NCBI GenBank assembly: GCA_963704075.1
Contig: CAVPGV010000007.1
Location: forward strand, 1 to 64,000
DNA: 64,000 nt
From: JADKAV01 sp963704075
GTDB lineage: Bacteria > Actinomycetota > Actinomycetes > S36-B12 > UBA10799
Direction of reading: 5' to 3'
A model generated the notes under the pieces. The model searched no databases. It saw nothing but the letters and a program-made list of their open reading frames with translations, and was not told the DNA's origin. This document shows, one piece after another, positions 1-11,220 of this stretch. The position numbers and the translations under genes are program-made. The number at the start of each line of letters is the position of its first letter. Within the stretch, counting starts at the first letter, position 1.

Positions 1-1
1 A

Positions 2-124
2 CCCGCCGACCGCTTCTATCCCACCTTGACCTCTGCTGTGCAGGCATGCCGCACCGCAACGGGCCAGCAGTGGCAAGCCGCGCTCACCAACCCAACCACC
101 ACACCCCCTAAGGAAACCTCATGA
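2..124 (+). CDS. C-terminal end of an unknown upstream gene (partial)
   Basis: A frame open from the window edge reads about 40 residues (beginning PADRFYPTLTSAV, ending PPKETS) and stops at a TGA that overlaps the ATG of the next gene as ATGA. Such an overlap is typical of translational coupling, which argues that this is a real gene end and not chance. The fragment is too short to assign a family; no domain motif is visible. The gene itself begins left of the window. Confidence 0.4.
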   Translation, partial: PADRFYPTLTSAVQACRTATGQQWQAALTNPTTTPPKETS

Positions 125-1570
125 ACACATCCGCCTCCCGCCGCTTCACGCGCAGCGCGAAGGCGCTGCACCTGTCCCCACGCGGAGCGCAGGGCGGTCG
201 GCAAGGAGGCGCGGTCCCAGGTCCCCCGTTCGAGCCAGGCGATGTTCGATCCGCCCAGCACCCGGCCCGATCCGGTGGCGATCCTGGAGGCACAGGCCAC
301 GAGTCGTGTGTCCGAACTTGTGCCCATCAGGTACGGCCGGATGCTCGTCTCGCCGTTCACCTTCTACCGTGGTGCCGCGGCCATCATGGCCTCCGATCTG
401 GCGGCGACCCCCAACTCCGGCCTGCGGGTGCAGGCCTGCGGAGACGCCCACCTGGCGAACTTCGGGGCCTTCGGTTCGCCGGAGCGGTCTCTGGTCTTCG
501 ACATCAACGACTTCGATGAGACCGCACCCGGCCCCTGGGAATGGGATGTCAAGCGGCTGGTCACCAGCCTGGAGATCGCCGGGGTGGCCAACGGACACAC
601 TGCTGAGGAACGGCGAGGCATCCTGCTGGCCGCAACAAAGGCCTACCGCGAGACGATGCGCGGGTTCGCGAAGATGCGCAACCTGGACGTCTGGTACGCC
701 CACATGGATCTCACCGAGGAGTTCGGCCGCGCTGAGCAGGACCACCCCGTCAAGAGTGGCCCGAAAGGCGCAGAAGAACATGGACAAGGCCCGGACCAGG
801 GACTCCATGCAGGCGATGCAGAAGTTCACCGAAGTCGTCGACGGGCGCCGCCGCATCATCAGTGCGCCGCCGCTGATCATGCCGCTCGAACGACCTGGCC
901 GAGAAGTGGGGGATTCCGGCCGATGTCGTGCAGAAGGAGATGCGCTCGGTTCTGCGGGGCTACCGCCGAACACTTGCAGACGGATCGTCGCCAGCTGCTC
1001 TCGCAGTTCGAGTATCTCGACATGGCACTGAAGGTGGTCGGCGTCGGCAGTGTCGGAACCCGCGCCTGGATGATGCTGTTGGTCGGGTCGCGACAGCGGT
1101 GACCCGCTGTTCCTGCAGGCGAAAGAGGCCCAGGAATCCGTGTTGGAACCGTACGTGGGGCGCAGTGAGTTCACCAATGCCGGCCAACGCGTCGTCGCGG
1201 GCCAAAGGCTCATGCAGGCCAGCAGCGACATCTTCTTGGGCTGGCACCGAGTGATCAGCCCCGTCGACGGCGTCGCGCGCGACTACTACGTGCGGCAACT
1301 GCGCGACTGGAAGGGCTCGGCTGACGTGGACAACATGGATCCGCAACGCCTGCACGTGTACGGCCGGATGTGCGCTTGGACGCTGGCAAAGGCCCACGCG
1401 CAGGTCAGGCGACCGGATCGCCATTGGCCTCCTACCTGGGCGGCGGGAGTGCCTTCGATGAGGCGATCGCCGACTTCGCAGTCGCCTATTCCGAGCAGAA
1501 CTCGAAGGACTACGCCGCGCTGCAGCAGGCCGTCAAGGACGGCCGGATCCAGGCGCGGACCGGACTCTGA
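121..1570 (+). pseudogene. DUF2252 family protein, multiply frameshifted
   Basis: The pieces read as a DUF2252 protein, a family with a protein-kinase-like fold and no settled role. Recognisable blocks in order: PRSSQAMFDPPSTRPDP, LVPIRYGRMLVSPFTFYRGA, CGDAHLANFGAFGSPE, NDFDETAPGPWEWDVKRL, then the middle helices and SSDIFLGWH, YVRQLRDWKGS near the end. They lie in all three forward frames: breaks are needed near 180, 765, 885, 980, 1095 and 1400. ATG 121 follows an AAGGAAA ribosome site and overlaps the upstream stop. Between breaks the protein is well conserved, so the indels are either very recent or sequencing errors; as given, no full-length product can be made. Confidence 0.8.
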
Positions 1571-1641
1571 GGTTCACCACCCGCCAAGGGTGATGTTCGT
1601 GAAAGGGTCGTCCCTGAAGACTTCTACTGGAGGGTGATCTC

Positions 1642-4423
1642 ATGGAAGCGGCCACGACCGCGGGGAGTCCCGAAGAAGCGAAGGCGTGGTTCTCGATGTC
1701 AGCGGACGACGTCGTCGCCGACGAGGGCAGCGACGCCGACAACGGCCTGACATCCGAGGAAGCGCAAGCCAGGCTTGCCAAGCACGGAAAGAACACGATC
1801 ACGGCTGAGAAGCCACCGTCGGCATGGCTCGTCGCGCTGAACCAACTGCGGGAACCTATGAACCTGATGCTGGTCGGGGTTGTCGTGGTCAGCCTGGTCA
1901 TCGGGCAGGTGTCGACCGGACTCATCGTGGCGCTGCTCATCGTGCTCAACGTCGTCCTCGGGTCCCGCCAGGAACTCAAGGCCCGGGCGAGCGTGGATGC
2001 GCTGTCCAACCTGCAGGTACCGCAGGCGAAGGTGGTGCGCGACGGCTCGCTACAGATGATCGACGCCCCCGACGTCGTTCCCGGGGACATCGTCACGCTG
2101 GAAGCCGGTGACCTCGTCCCCGCCGATGGCCGAATCCTGCGGTCAGCGAGTGTGGAAGTACAAGAAGCGGCGTTGACGGGGGAGAGCGCCCCGGTCGCCA
2201 AAGATGCCGGCGTGCTGGCAGGCGATGACATCTCCATCGGTGATCGCACGAACATGTTGTTCCAGAACACGTCGGTGACCCGCGGGACGGCTGCCATGGT
2301 CGTCACGGCCACTGGGATGAACACCCAGATGGGCCGGATCGCCACGATGTTGACATCGGTGGAACGCACGCGGTCGCCTCTGCAACGCGAACTGGACGGA
2401 CTGACCAAGATCCTGGGGATCATCGCCTGGGTCGCGGTGGTCTTCATCGTGGCCGTGGGCTGGATGCGCGGCATCGAACTCAGCGATCTGCTCCTGCTGG
2501 GAACGGCCATGGCCATCTCGGCGATTCCCACGGGCATGCCAGCATTCGTGTCAGGGCTACTGTCCATGGGCGCGCATCAACTCGCGGACGCGAAGGCGGT
2601 CGTGAAGAACCTCACCGATGTGGAGACCCTCGGGGCCACCAGCGTGATCAACACGGACAAGACCGGAACGCTGACGATGAACCAGATGATGGTGTCGCAG
2701 CTCTACACGCAGGGTTCCTGGTACAGCGTGACCGGTCAGGGCTACGAGAAGTCCGGGGAGATCGGGGCCGTGGCGGGAACCCATGTTCCCGACTTCACCA
2801 ACCTCGCGTACGGCCTGGTGCTGTGCAGCGATGCCACGGTCGCCGACGATGGCGCAGTCGTGGGAGATCCCACGGAATTGGCCCTCGTGGTTCTGGCCGC
2901 CAAACTGGGTGTCGATGCCGGTCACACGCGCAAGGCGTACCCGCGACTCGCGGAGGTCCCGTTCGACTCCGAGTACAAGTTCATGGCCACGTTCCACCGG
3001 GTTCCCATCAACGGTGTGGAGCGCGTCGTGCAGTTGGTCAAGGGTGGTCCGGATGTCGTGCTGGCCCGCTGTTCCACCAGCGGCCCCATCGTCACCAATG
3101 AACTCGTGCCGCTCGAGCAGACCCGCGAGGGCATCGAGCAGGCCAACGCCGACATGGGGGGAGAGGGCCTTCGGGTACTGGCCTTCGCCGCCCGCATCGT
3201 GGATGAAGCCGAACTCGAAGCAGATGCAGGCCGACCCGATGGCCTTGACCAACGGGCTGTCCTTCGTCGGCCTGGTGGGGATCATCGACCCGCTGCGGGC
3301 TGAGGCCAAGGCCGCCGTCACGACGGCATTGCGGGCGGGCATCGACGTGCGGATGATCACCGGTGACCACGCGGTGACTGCGGCGGCGATCGGTCGAAGC
3401 CTGGGATTGGGACCCGGCGCCATCAGCGGCGCGGAGATGGGCAAACTCAGCGACGAGGAGCTTGAGGCACGGTTGCCGCAGTTGCACGTCTTCGGCCGTG
3501 TCTCCCCCGAAGACAAGTTGCGCCTGGCCAAGGTCATGCAGCACGCCGGAGACGTTGTGGCCATGACCGGCGACGCGGTCAACGACGCGGCCGCGCTCAA
3601 ACAGGCCGACATCGGCGTTGCCATGGGCAGCGGCAGCGAGGTCTCCAAGCAGGCTGCCAGGATGATCCTCACCGACGACAACTTCGGCACGCTCGTCCAC
3701 GCCGTGGAACTCGGGCGGCGGGTGTACGACAAGGTCGTGGGTTACGTCCGGTACCAGATGACGCAGTTGTTGTCGCTGATCATGTTGTTCCTCGCCGCGA
3801 CGTTGTTCAACATCAATGACGGCGTCGCATTGACACCGCTGATGATCCTGTTCCTGCTCATGTTCGGAACAGCGGGCGGGGTCGTGATCCTGGCCATGGA
3901 TCCCGGAGATCCGGACGTCATGAGCAGACCACCGCGCGACCCGAAGGTCCAGATCGTCAACCGTGGTGCCGTCACGATGTGGCTCGGATACGGATTCACG
4001 CTGTTCATCGCCGCGTTCATCCCGTTGGTCTGGGGTCCGGATTCCCCCAGCACGGACGCAGCCAGCGTGTCCATGACCATGACCTTCGTCGTCATGGGCT
4101 TGGGAACCATCTTTAACGCGATCACCAACCGCAGGGATCCGTCCAGCGGTCTGACCCCGCCGATCCTCAAGGCGGCAATGATCGGGCTGGTGCCCATGGG
4201 CCTGTTCGTCCTGGCAACCCAACTGCCCTTCCTGCAGTCGGCACTGAGGACGACGGCGTTGAGCGGCTGGCAGTGGTTGGCCTCGATCGGGCTGGCCCTG
4301 CTGCTGCCCATCGTGATCGAGATGAGTAAGGCCGTGCGGCGTCGGCGGATGCCCGCTCCGGGAGTTGTCGACGTCCAGCATGCGGTGAACCCGGATCGGG
4401 CGCTCGTTCCAACTGAGATCTGA
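1642..4423 (+). CDS. Cation-transporting P-type ATPase (one frameshift)
   Basis: ATP-driven cation pump of the inner membrane, about 927 residues. Visible: cation-ATPase N-terminal domain, TGES actuator motif (about residue 179), phosphorylation motif DKTGTLT (Asp about 339), TGDAVNDAAAL hinge, and a C-terminal multi-helix domain. The membrane motif before the P-domain is IPTGMPA, not the PEGLP of Ca2+ pumps, so the ion cannot be read from sequence. Frame 1 gives way to frame 2 at 3211-3226 (DEAELEA then MQADPMALTNG), a one-base indel. ATG 1642 has a GGAGGG site just upstream. It sits between a DUF2252 gene and a DHA2 exporter in the same direction. Confidence 0.85.
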
Positions 4424-4450
4424 GTTGCATTCCCGGTCGAGGAGGCTGTG

Positions 4451-6057
4451 ATGAAACGATGGGCTCCGCTTAGCCGCGTTGGCGATGGCGCAGTTCGTCA
4501 TGGTGCTTGACCAGTCGGTCATGAACGTGTCGATCAGTGCGCTGGTCGACGACTTCGACACGACCGTCTCCACGATCCAGGGTGTCATCACTCTGTACTG
4601 CCTCGTGATGGCGATGTTCATGCTGACCGGCGCCAAGATCGGTGACATCATCGGCCGGCGGCGGGCGTTTGTGGTGGGCTTGTGCATCTATGCGGCGGGA
4701 TCGGCACTGACCGCGGTGGCGCCTACGGTCGGCTTGCTGGCTCTCGGCTGGTCGGTTATGGAAGGCCTGGGCGCGGCGCTGGTGCTGCCTGCCCTGGCCG
4801 CCCTGATCGCCGGCAACTTCGAGGGCGACGCGCGCAAGGCCGCCTATGCGGTGATCGGCGGTGTTGCTGGAGCGGGAATCGCGGTAGGTCCGATCCTGGG
4901 TGGTTGGGCGACGACCACGTTCACGTGGCGCATCGTGTTCGTGTTCGAGGTGATCCTGGTCGGGATCATTTTGGTGATGACCCGCTTCGTGGCCGACGCA
5001 AAGCGCACGGGTACGGCACCGAGACTCGATTTCGTGGGAACGGTTGCTCTCCTCCGTGGGCCTCGGTGCGATCGTGCTCGGGACGTTGCAGTCGAGCACG
5101 TGGGGATGGATCGAGCCCAAGGACTCCCCGATCACCCCCTTCGGCTTCTCGTTGACCATCTTCGTGATCATGCTCGGCGCGATGCTCATCTGGGCCTTCG
5201 TGTCGTGGCAGCGCCACCGGGAGGCGAAGGGGTCCGATCCGCTGGTGCACATGAACCTGCTGCAGGTTCCGCCGCTGCGTTCCGGACTCGTCGGCCTGTT
5301 CACCCAGAACCTGATCCTCATGGGTGTCTTCTTCGTCGTTCCTCTGTACCTGCAACTGGTCCTCGGGCTCGACGCATTGCAGACCGGTCTGAAGATGCTG
5401 CCGGTATCCATCACGATGTTCGTGGCGGCGGCCCTGGGATCGCGGTTGTCCAAGCGGTTCTCGGTGCGGGGGATCGTTCGCACCGGTCTGGTCGCCAGTG
5501 CCGTCGCAGTGATCATGCTCCTGGCGACCATCGAGCCCACGCTGGACGAGTCGTCGTTCGCGTGGTCGATGGCTGTCCTGGGCGTCGGCATGGGCTTGAT
5601 CGTGTCCCAACTGGGTAACGTGGTCCAGTCGTCTGTCGATGCTTCGGGGCGGGCTGAAGCCGGGGGGTTACAGTTCACGGGCCAGCAGTTGGGGTCTTCA
5701 CTGGGGGTGGCGCTCATCGGCGCGATCGTGCTGTCCGGACTGTCGACCGTGTTCGTGGAGAACATCAAGAGCGACGAGCGGATCAGTGCCGACGTGGCCC
5801 AGCAGATCGGCGTGGCAGCGGGCACGGGCATCGATTTCGTCTCCGTGGATCAGATCGAGGCGGCGGCATCACAAGCCGGTCTGGATCAGCAGGAGACGCA
5901 GGCGGTGACGGCCAGCTACCAGGACGCCCAACTGCAATCCCTCAAGGTCGGGCTGCTGGCTACTGGGGTCCTCGTGCTGCTGTCATTGACCTCCACCCGG
6001 AACCTGCCGAACGGGTCGGATGAGCGAACGCGCGATCAGCGGCCGGCGGCCGTCTGA
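4451..6057 (+). CDS. MFS drug transporter, DHA2 (EmrB/QacA) type, two frameshifts
   Basis: Proton-driven multidrug efflux permease of the 14-helix DHA2 type. The N-terminus reads LAALAMAQFVMVLDQSVMNV, the usual first-helix signature, followed by motif A (GDIIGRRRAF) and the paired halves of the fold. The start is ATG 4451 with GGAGG at 4441-4445; getting from it into the conserved frame requires loss of one base near 4470. A second break lies at about 5043 (DFVGTV then LLSSVGLGAIVLG). Total about 535 residues, normal for the family. It follows the P-type ATPase by 27 bp, so they may be cotranscribed; it converges on the LuxR-type regulator. Confidence 0.82.
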
Positions 6058-6120
6058 GGGCTTGTCGCTGGTCGGGCGGTGGCGGACTTGTAGCTACCGG
6101 CCCGGTCGTCGGATCCCGCC

Positions 6121-8750
6121 TCAGCGCAGCAGCCCCAGATCGCGGCCACGGCGCACTGCCTCGCGGCGGGTGTGCACTTCGAGTTTGCGGAAGATGCTCT
6201 TCAAATGGGACTTCACGGTGTTCACCGAAACGAAGAACTCGTCTGCGATCTCCGCATTGCTCTTCATCGTGGGCAACTCCGCCAGCACCGCCAGTTCCCG
6301 CTCCGTCAGCGGCTCGGCCAGCGGGTCCGGTTCGGATCCACTCGGTCGGTCATCGTCGCAGTGTGCGAGCACCTCGCTGACGAACTCGTCCCCGGAACGG
6401 CCCTCGTCCAGCATGTGAAGCAGCGGCAGGATCGTGGGTCCAGCGATCTGGAACGGCCTCACGATTCGTGTCGCGCGGCCCGCATCGACCGCCGACTCAA
6501 GGACCCGCAGCGACTCGTGGCGATGGCCTTCCCGGTTCATCGCCAGCGCAAGCGTGATCCGGGCCTCGATGAGAGCCAGCAGATCGGCGAGCGTGGCCGG
6601 GTCCGCCTCAGCGTCCACGGACCGGGCGAGCAGCACTGCGTCGTCCCTGCGCCCGTCGGCGAGCAGTCGCCGCGCCCGGCATGCGCGGACCGTAGCGGTT
6701 TCGCGGACACCTCGGCCGGCTGCAAGAGAGGGTGGCAGTGTGAACCGGCGGCCGGTGAGCAGCTCGACGTCGGTGAGTAGGCGGATGGCCTCGTCTGCCA
6801 GAACCTGGGGCGGGGCGCAGCTGCTGATCTTGCGCAGCACCTCGTCCGCGGCACGTTCGGCGGCCTTCGGCCTGCCCCTCGACACTGCGGCGAAGCCCTG
6901 CGCGATGCGGATGAGCAGGGCGGGTGAGGGCTCCCCGCCTCCTGTGTGCGCCGCGAGCCCATAGACGACTGCGGAATCCGCACTGTCCACGTCGCCGCGC
7001 AGCAGTTGCGCCAGGGCGAGGGTGCAGAAGGCCGGCCGCAGCCAGAACATGGACCGCCACCCCTTGGCCGTGGCGTCGTCGGTGACCGAATTCGGCGAGG
7101 TCCAGCGCCTCATCCAGGTTGGCGCGCAGGAGTTCGACATGCGGCGAGGTGAGAACGTGCGGTCATTCGGGTGATGTCGATGTCGGCCGACGGCGCAAGC
7201 ATCTGAGTCTCCTGAAGACTCCCGGCCGCCTCGTCCAAGGCCCCGCTCCAGAGCAGGGCCACTCCGAGGGTGTTGGCCGCGATGGCGCGATAACTGTCCG
7301 CCGCCGGGAAGGGATCGGCAGCATCGACGATGGCGCGGCCCGTCAGGCAGGCCCGCGCGGCTTCGTCCATGTGTCCACGATGGCGCGCCGAGGCGCCCTG
7401 CATGATGGCTGTGAGGGCTCTGGTCGCAGACGACGAGCCGTCCCCCGCGTCCGCCAGTGACACTGCTGCCAGGACATGCTCGTCCATGGCGTCCAGTTGT
7501 CCTGTTACCAGTGAGAGGCCGGCGACGCACAACTGTAGATCCGTGGATGGATGAAGCTCCGCGTAGGGCACCGCCTGCAACTGCCGCAGGATCGCGGGAC
7601 GCCCGACTCCGACCATGGCCGGGGCGGCGCCGCGCGTAAAGATGTCACCGAAGAGCAGCCAGTCGGCAGCCTCGGCGGCATGCCCCAGAGCATCGACGGG
7701 CTCACCGTGCTCGGCGAGCCAGCGCGCAGTCCGCTGCTGGGCCTGTCTGAACGCCGCGGGATCATCACGCCTGAACATGTGATTGAGCAGGTCGCGTAGT
7801 AGCGGGTGGTAGCGGAACCAGACCCTGTCCGTGCCAAGGGCGGTGACGAACTGATTGGTACGTTCGAGCATCTCAAGGGTGGACTGAGCCCCGACTTCGC
7901 CCACGATGGCGTCGGCGAGTTCGCTGTTGATCAGATGCGCGACGCTTGTCCGGAGCAGGAACCGTCGAATCTCGGGCGTGTTTCGCGCTAGGACCTCAGC
8001 AGCGAGGAACTCGGCGACTGACCGTTCCGTGCCAGCGAATTCGGTGATGCTCTGGGATCGTGACAGATACATCAGTGCCAGTCGGACGCCTGCCGGCCAG
8101 CCCTCCGTTCTGGTCATCACGGCTTCCAGTTCGGTCTCTGAAAGAGCCCGGGAGTCAGCACGGCACATCGCCTGGATTTCGTGTGAGCGGAATGCGAGAT
8201 CATCTGCGGAGATCTGGGCCACTCGGCCCTCGAGCCGCATCCGGTGCAACGCGATCAGCGGCTCGAAACGCGTCAGTAGCGCGAGGCGCACCTTTCCGTC
8301 GGCCGTGGCGATCTGCTGAACGAGGCGCAAAACCTCCGGGTCCTCGATGACGTGGAAGTCGTCCAGGACCAGCAGGAGGGGCTCGGTGATCTCCGCGATT
8401 GCCGACCTCAGAGCGGCCAGGACCTCTGAGTTGACCCCGGCAGCCGTTGAGGTTCTATGCAGCCGGTCCCCGGCGGGCAGAGCGTCGCTTTCGCGAATAG
8501 CAGTTGTGACCGCATCCAGGAATGTCGTCAGGCTGTCGTCGGCGCTGGACAACGTCAGCCACACGACTGGCAGGCTCGGGTGACCAGATTGGATCCAGTC
8601 GGTCACCGCCGTGGTCTTCCCCCAACCCGGTCCAGCGGACACGATTGTCAGCGGCAGCTGCGTTGCCGAATCGAGTTGGGCGTGCAGCCGCCGCCGGGAG
8701 ACAGTGCGAGGTGAAGGTGTCGGCCGGACAGACCGCAGCGCCGGACTCAT
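6121..8750 (-). CDS. MalT-like LuxR-family transcriptional regulator (two frameshifts)
   Basis: Large ATP-dependent activator (LAL/MalT type), about 880 residues. N-terminal STAND ATPase with Walker A SAGPGWGKTT and Walker B LLVLDDFHV, a long helical TPR-like middle, and a C-terminal LuxR helix-turn-helix (LTERELAVLAELPTMKSNAE onward, ending near KLEVHTRREA). ATG 8750 is preferred; a GTG at 8807 would add 19 residues. The frame is lost between about 7130 and 7150 (RSHLAA then VELLRANLDEAL) and regained near 7080 (DDATAKGWRSMFW), so two compensating indels are needed. It is divergent from the two small genes at 8918-9318, which are obvious candidate targets (inference). Confidence 0.85.
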
Positions 8751-8917
8751 CACCCAGTGTCGTGGGGGATCCGGACTCGTTCGTCTACCGCTGTCTGCAA
8801 TGGTCACTTCTCACCATGGTATTCGCGGTTCTCGGCCGGTCGGCAGGCCGATAGCCACCCGTTGCGGGTGGGTCCTAGCGGCCACAGAAGTTTCAAAGTG
8901 GTGCTGGGAGGTCCACT

Positions 8918-9139
8918 GTGCGATCCAGAAGCTTCGAGATCCGGGTCAGGGGCACGATCCCGCCCGAGGTCCTAGATGACATCGGGGACAACGTCCACAT
9001 CGACTTCTTGACCGTCTTGACCGGACGTGTCCGCGATCAGAGTGCGCTGCACAGCGTTCTACGGCGACTGCACGATCTTGGGGTCGAAGTTGTCGCGTTG
9101 CGGACCGCTGACCGCGAATCGAATGCCGAGTCGCCGTGA
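8918..9139 (+). CDS. Small conserved-type protein A of a pair (73 aa)
   Basis: A 73-residue soluble protein beginning MRSRSFEIRVRGTIPPEV and containing LHSVLRRLHDLGVEVVAL. The pattern strand-helix-strand (FEIRVRG, then VLRRLHDLGVEV) and the overall size resemble small actinobacterial proteins of unknown function; no catalytic motif is visible. Its stop overlaps the start of the next gene as GTGA. The next gene shares the same ending pattern, so the two look like diverged duplicates. It is transcribed away from a MalT-like regulator. Function unknown. Confidence 0.65.
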   Translation: MRSRSFEIRVRGTIPPEVLDDIGDNVHIDFLTVLTGRVRDQSALHSVLRRLHDLGVEVVALRTADRESNAESP

Positions 9140-9318
9140 TCGATGTTGAGGTCGAGGTCAGAGGGGGGCTGGGGGTGCTCGCCGTTGACATGCTGGGCAT
9201 GGCCGACACGCGGGCTGCCGCAGTCACAGTCCTCACCCTCACCGGCACGGAAGTGACGGCCGTCCTGGCCAGACTCGCTGAAGCCGGCGTAGAGGTCTCC
9301 GCGCTCAATGAGCGGTGA
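9136..9318 (+). CDS. Small conserved-type protein B of a pair (60 aa)
   Basis: A 60-residue protein starting at a GTG that overlaps the stop of the previous gene, hence probably translationally coupled. It begins MIDVEVEVRGGLGV and ends VLARLAEAGVEVSALNER, matching the layout of its neighbour (strand EVEVRG, helix VLARLAEAG, strand VEVSAL). An ACT-like or ferredoxin-like half-fold is possible but that is inference. No transmembrane segment, no cysteine. Function unknown. Confidence 0.6.
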   Translation: MIDVEVEVRGGLGVLAVDMLGMADTRAAAVTVLTLTGTEVTAVLARLAEAGVEVSALNER

Positions 9319-9345
9319 GTCGGGCTGCGAACCGGGTTGGCTGTA

Positions 9346-10482
9346 TCAGGTCAACGCGGCGGCCAGATCCCCCCGCGGCTCCACCAACACCCGGGAAAGG
9401 CCCAGCCAGGTCGCGAGCCGCTGGAGTTCCGCGCGGAGTTCCGGTGCCACGTGTCCTGGGGAATCCGCTTCCGCGAAGGCGCCGCGCACTAGGAGGTTCC
9501 CCGACCTGCGGTCGGATTTCAGGTCGACCCGTGCCACCAGTCGGCCGTCGAGCAGGAACGGCAGGACGTAGTACCCGTACTGCCGTTTCGGCTCGGGGGT
9601 GTAGATCTCGATGCGGTAGCGGAAGCCGAACAGTTGCTCGACCCGGTCCCTGTCCCACAACAACGGATCGAAGGGCGCGAGCAGCGTGGTCCCGCCCACG
9701 GTGCGCGGAACCGTCAGATCCGACGGGGCGAGCCACGGTTTGCCACCGACCAGTACGTCGACGATGTCGCCGCCGGCAAGCGCCTCCCGGATGCCGAGGT
9801 CGGCGATGGCCGGCGATAGCCGCAGGTAGTCGCGGACCGTCCGCCTGCTGGCCACCCCACAGGCCCGGACGGTCCGCCGGACCAGTTCGCGGGCCGCGGT
9901 GGCATCGTCGATCTCGGGAACCGAGCCGCTGGTGTAGATGCGCTCGAACTGTGTGTTGCGCCCGGTTGTGGACAGTCGGCCAGCCCAGAACAAGGCCTCA
10001 CACGTCCGCTTGACCACTGACCAGTTCCAGCCCCACTGCGAGCGGTCGCGCGGATGATCGGTCTCCAGCCTCGCCTCGATGTCGCGGGAGGTCCCCGGCT
10101 TCGCCGCCACCTCGGCGAGCACCGTCTCCAGTAGGCCGGGGTACTCGTTGGCGGCCCGCAGCGCGTTGCCCCATGCGTGATCGCGCCACCCGCGCATCCG
10201 CCACGCGAACAGGTCCCGGTCCTCGCGGGTGATCAGGCTCGCCTCGTGTGCCCAGTACTCGGTGGTGCGCCGACTCTGGAAGATTTTGTCCACGGCCTCG
10301 CGGGGTGTGGACAGTCGTGAGTAGAAGGGGAAGTAGTGGGCGCGGGCCACCACGTTCACGCTGTCGATCTGCACGGCCGCGAGATGGCGCAGCAGAGACA
10401 CCGGCGGGGTCGCGCGTCGATGGTCCAGGCGTTGGGCCCGGATCGACACGCGGCGGGCCTCGTCGGTGGTCAGGGAGCGCAC
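9346..10482 (-). CDS. Winged-helix DNA glycosylase of the YcaQ/AlkX (HTH_42) family
   Basis: 378 residues, typical length. YcaQ-type enzymes remove alkylated bases and unhook interstrand crosslinks. The family hallmark QxD appears as AVQIDSVNVVARAHY near residue 37, followed by FYSRL, EYWAHEASLI and the Arg-rich winged-helix region. Starts at GTG 10482 (MRSLTTDEARR). The frame is intact. It is preceded by a strong hairpin that ends the upstream DUF2202 gene, so it probably has its own promoter in the short gap 10483-10515. Confidence 0.85.
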   Translation of the reverse strand: MRSLTTDEARRVSIRAQRLDHRRATPPVSLLRHLAAVQIDSVNVVARAHYFPFYSRLSTPREAVDKIFQSRRTTEYWAHEASLITREDRDLFAWRMRGWRDHAWGNALRAANEYPGLLETVLAEVAAKPGTSRDIEARLETDHPRDRSQWGWNWSVVKRTCEALFWAGRLSTTGRNTQFERIYTSGSVPEIDDATAARELVRRTVRACGVASRRTVRDYLRLSPAIADLGIREALAGGDIVDVLVGGKPWLAPSDLTVPRTVGGTTLLAPFDPLLWDRDRVEQLFGFRYRIEIYTPEPKRQYGYYVLPFLLDGRLVARVDLKSDRRSGNLLVRGAFAEADSPGHVAPELRAELQRLATWLGLSRVLVEPRGDLAAALT

Positions 10483-10515
10483 CCGGTCAGGCTAGCCTCC
10501 CGGGGAGCCGGACCT

Positions 10516-10563
10516 GCGCGGGTGAACGTTCGGCGTGTGTCAGCCGGGAACGCTCACCCGCGC
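10516..10563 (-). terminator. Hairpin behind the DUF2202 gene
   Basis: GCGCGGGTGAACGTTC (10516-10531) faces GAACGCTCACCCGCGC (10548-10563): a 16-bp stem with one mismatch and a 16-nt loop. It starts 7 bp beyond the stop of the minus-strand DUF2202 gene. There is no clear U-tract, as is usual in high-GC genomes. Confidence 0.6.
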
Positions 10564-10569
10564 CAAGGG

Positions 10570-11220
10570 TCACCCGCCGAAGGCCACCAGGTGGCGTTTG
10601 CTGCCCTCGAGCAGCCGGTTGTAGACGAACCGGACGTCGGGTGCCTTCAGACCGACCTTGGCGGCCTTGAGGTCCGCGATGTCCTGCTTCTCGATGGCCA
10701 CACCCACGTCGAGGGCGGCCTCGCGACTCGTCGCCTGTGACACGAACTGGTCGTAGAGTTCCTGCGCCGACTTGCTGGTGAACTCGCCGACACCCCTGCC
10801 CTTGGTCGGGTCAGCGAGCCCGTAGCGCGACAGCATCTTCTGGATCGCCGCCAGGTGCTTCGACTCGGCGTTCGGGATGCGCTGGAACTGAATCACGTCG
10901 GGGTACTGGGTGGCCAGGGTCACGTACACGTCGTGGGCGAGTTTCTCCTCCTCGGCCATCCAGGCCAACTCTTTCTTCTGGGCGGCGGTCAGCGTGCCCG
11001 ACTTCTTGTTCGCGAAGCGGGCCTTCTTCGCCGCACGCATGCGCTTCTTGTTCGCCTTGGCCTTGCGCGTCTGCTTGGCCGCGGTGCCGTCGTTCTGGCA
11101 CGTCGCGTTCGGCCCCCTGCCTGCCTGTGGTCCCTGAGCGGCCACTGCAGGTGCGACGGCCACGCCGGTCGCCAGTGCTGCGGTCACAAGGATTCCGGTG
11201 GTCTTGCGCGGTGCCTTCAT
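10570..11220 (-). CDS. Secreted DUF2202 (ferritin-like) protein
   Basis: 216 residues with a Sec signal peptide (MKAPRKTTGILVTAALATGVAVAPAVAA region, cut after AVA-A), a Lys/Arg-rich linker, then a DUF2202 domain. The domain shows WMAEEEKLAHDVYVTLATQY, IPNAESKHLAAIQKML and the late AAKVGL/APDVRFVYNRLL helices; the Glu and His residues sit where ferritin-like four-helix bundles bind metal, but metal binding is inference. The start is well supported: AGGAGG lies just before ATG 11220. The role of DUF2202 proteins is not settled. Confidence 0.85.
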   Translation of the reverse strand: MKAPRKTTGILVTAALATGVAVAPAVAAQGPQAGRGPNATCQNDGTAAKQTRKAKANKKRMRAAKKARFANKKSGTLTAAQKKELAWMAEEEKLAHDVYVTLATQYPDVIQFQRIPNAESKHLAAIQKMLSRYGLADPTKGRGVGEFTSKSAQELYDQFVSQATSREAALDVGVAIEKQDIADLKAAKVGLKAPDVRFVYNRLLEGSKRHLVAFGG

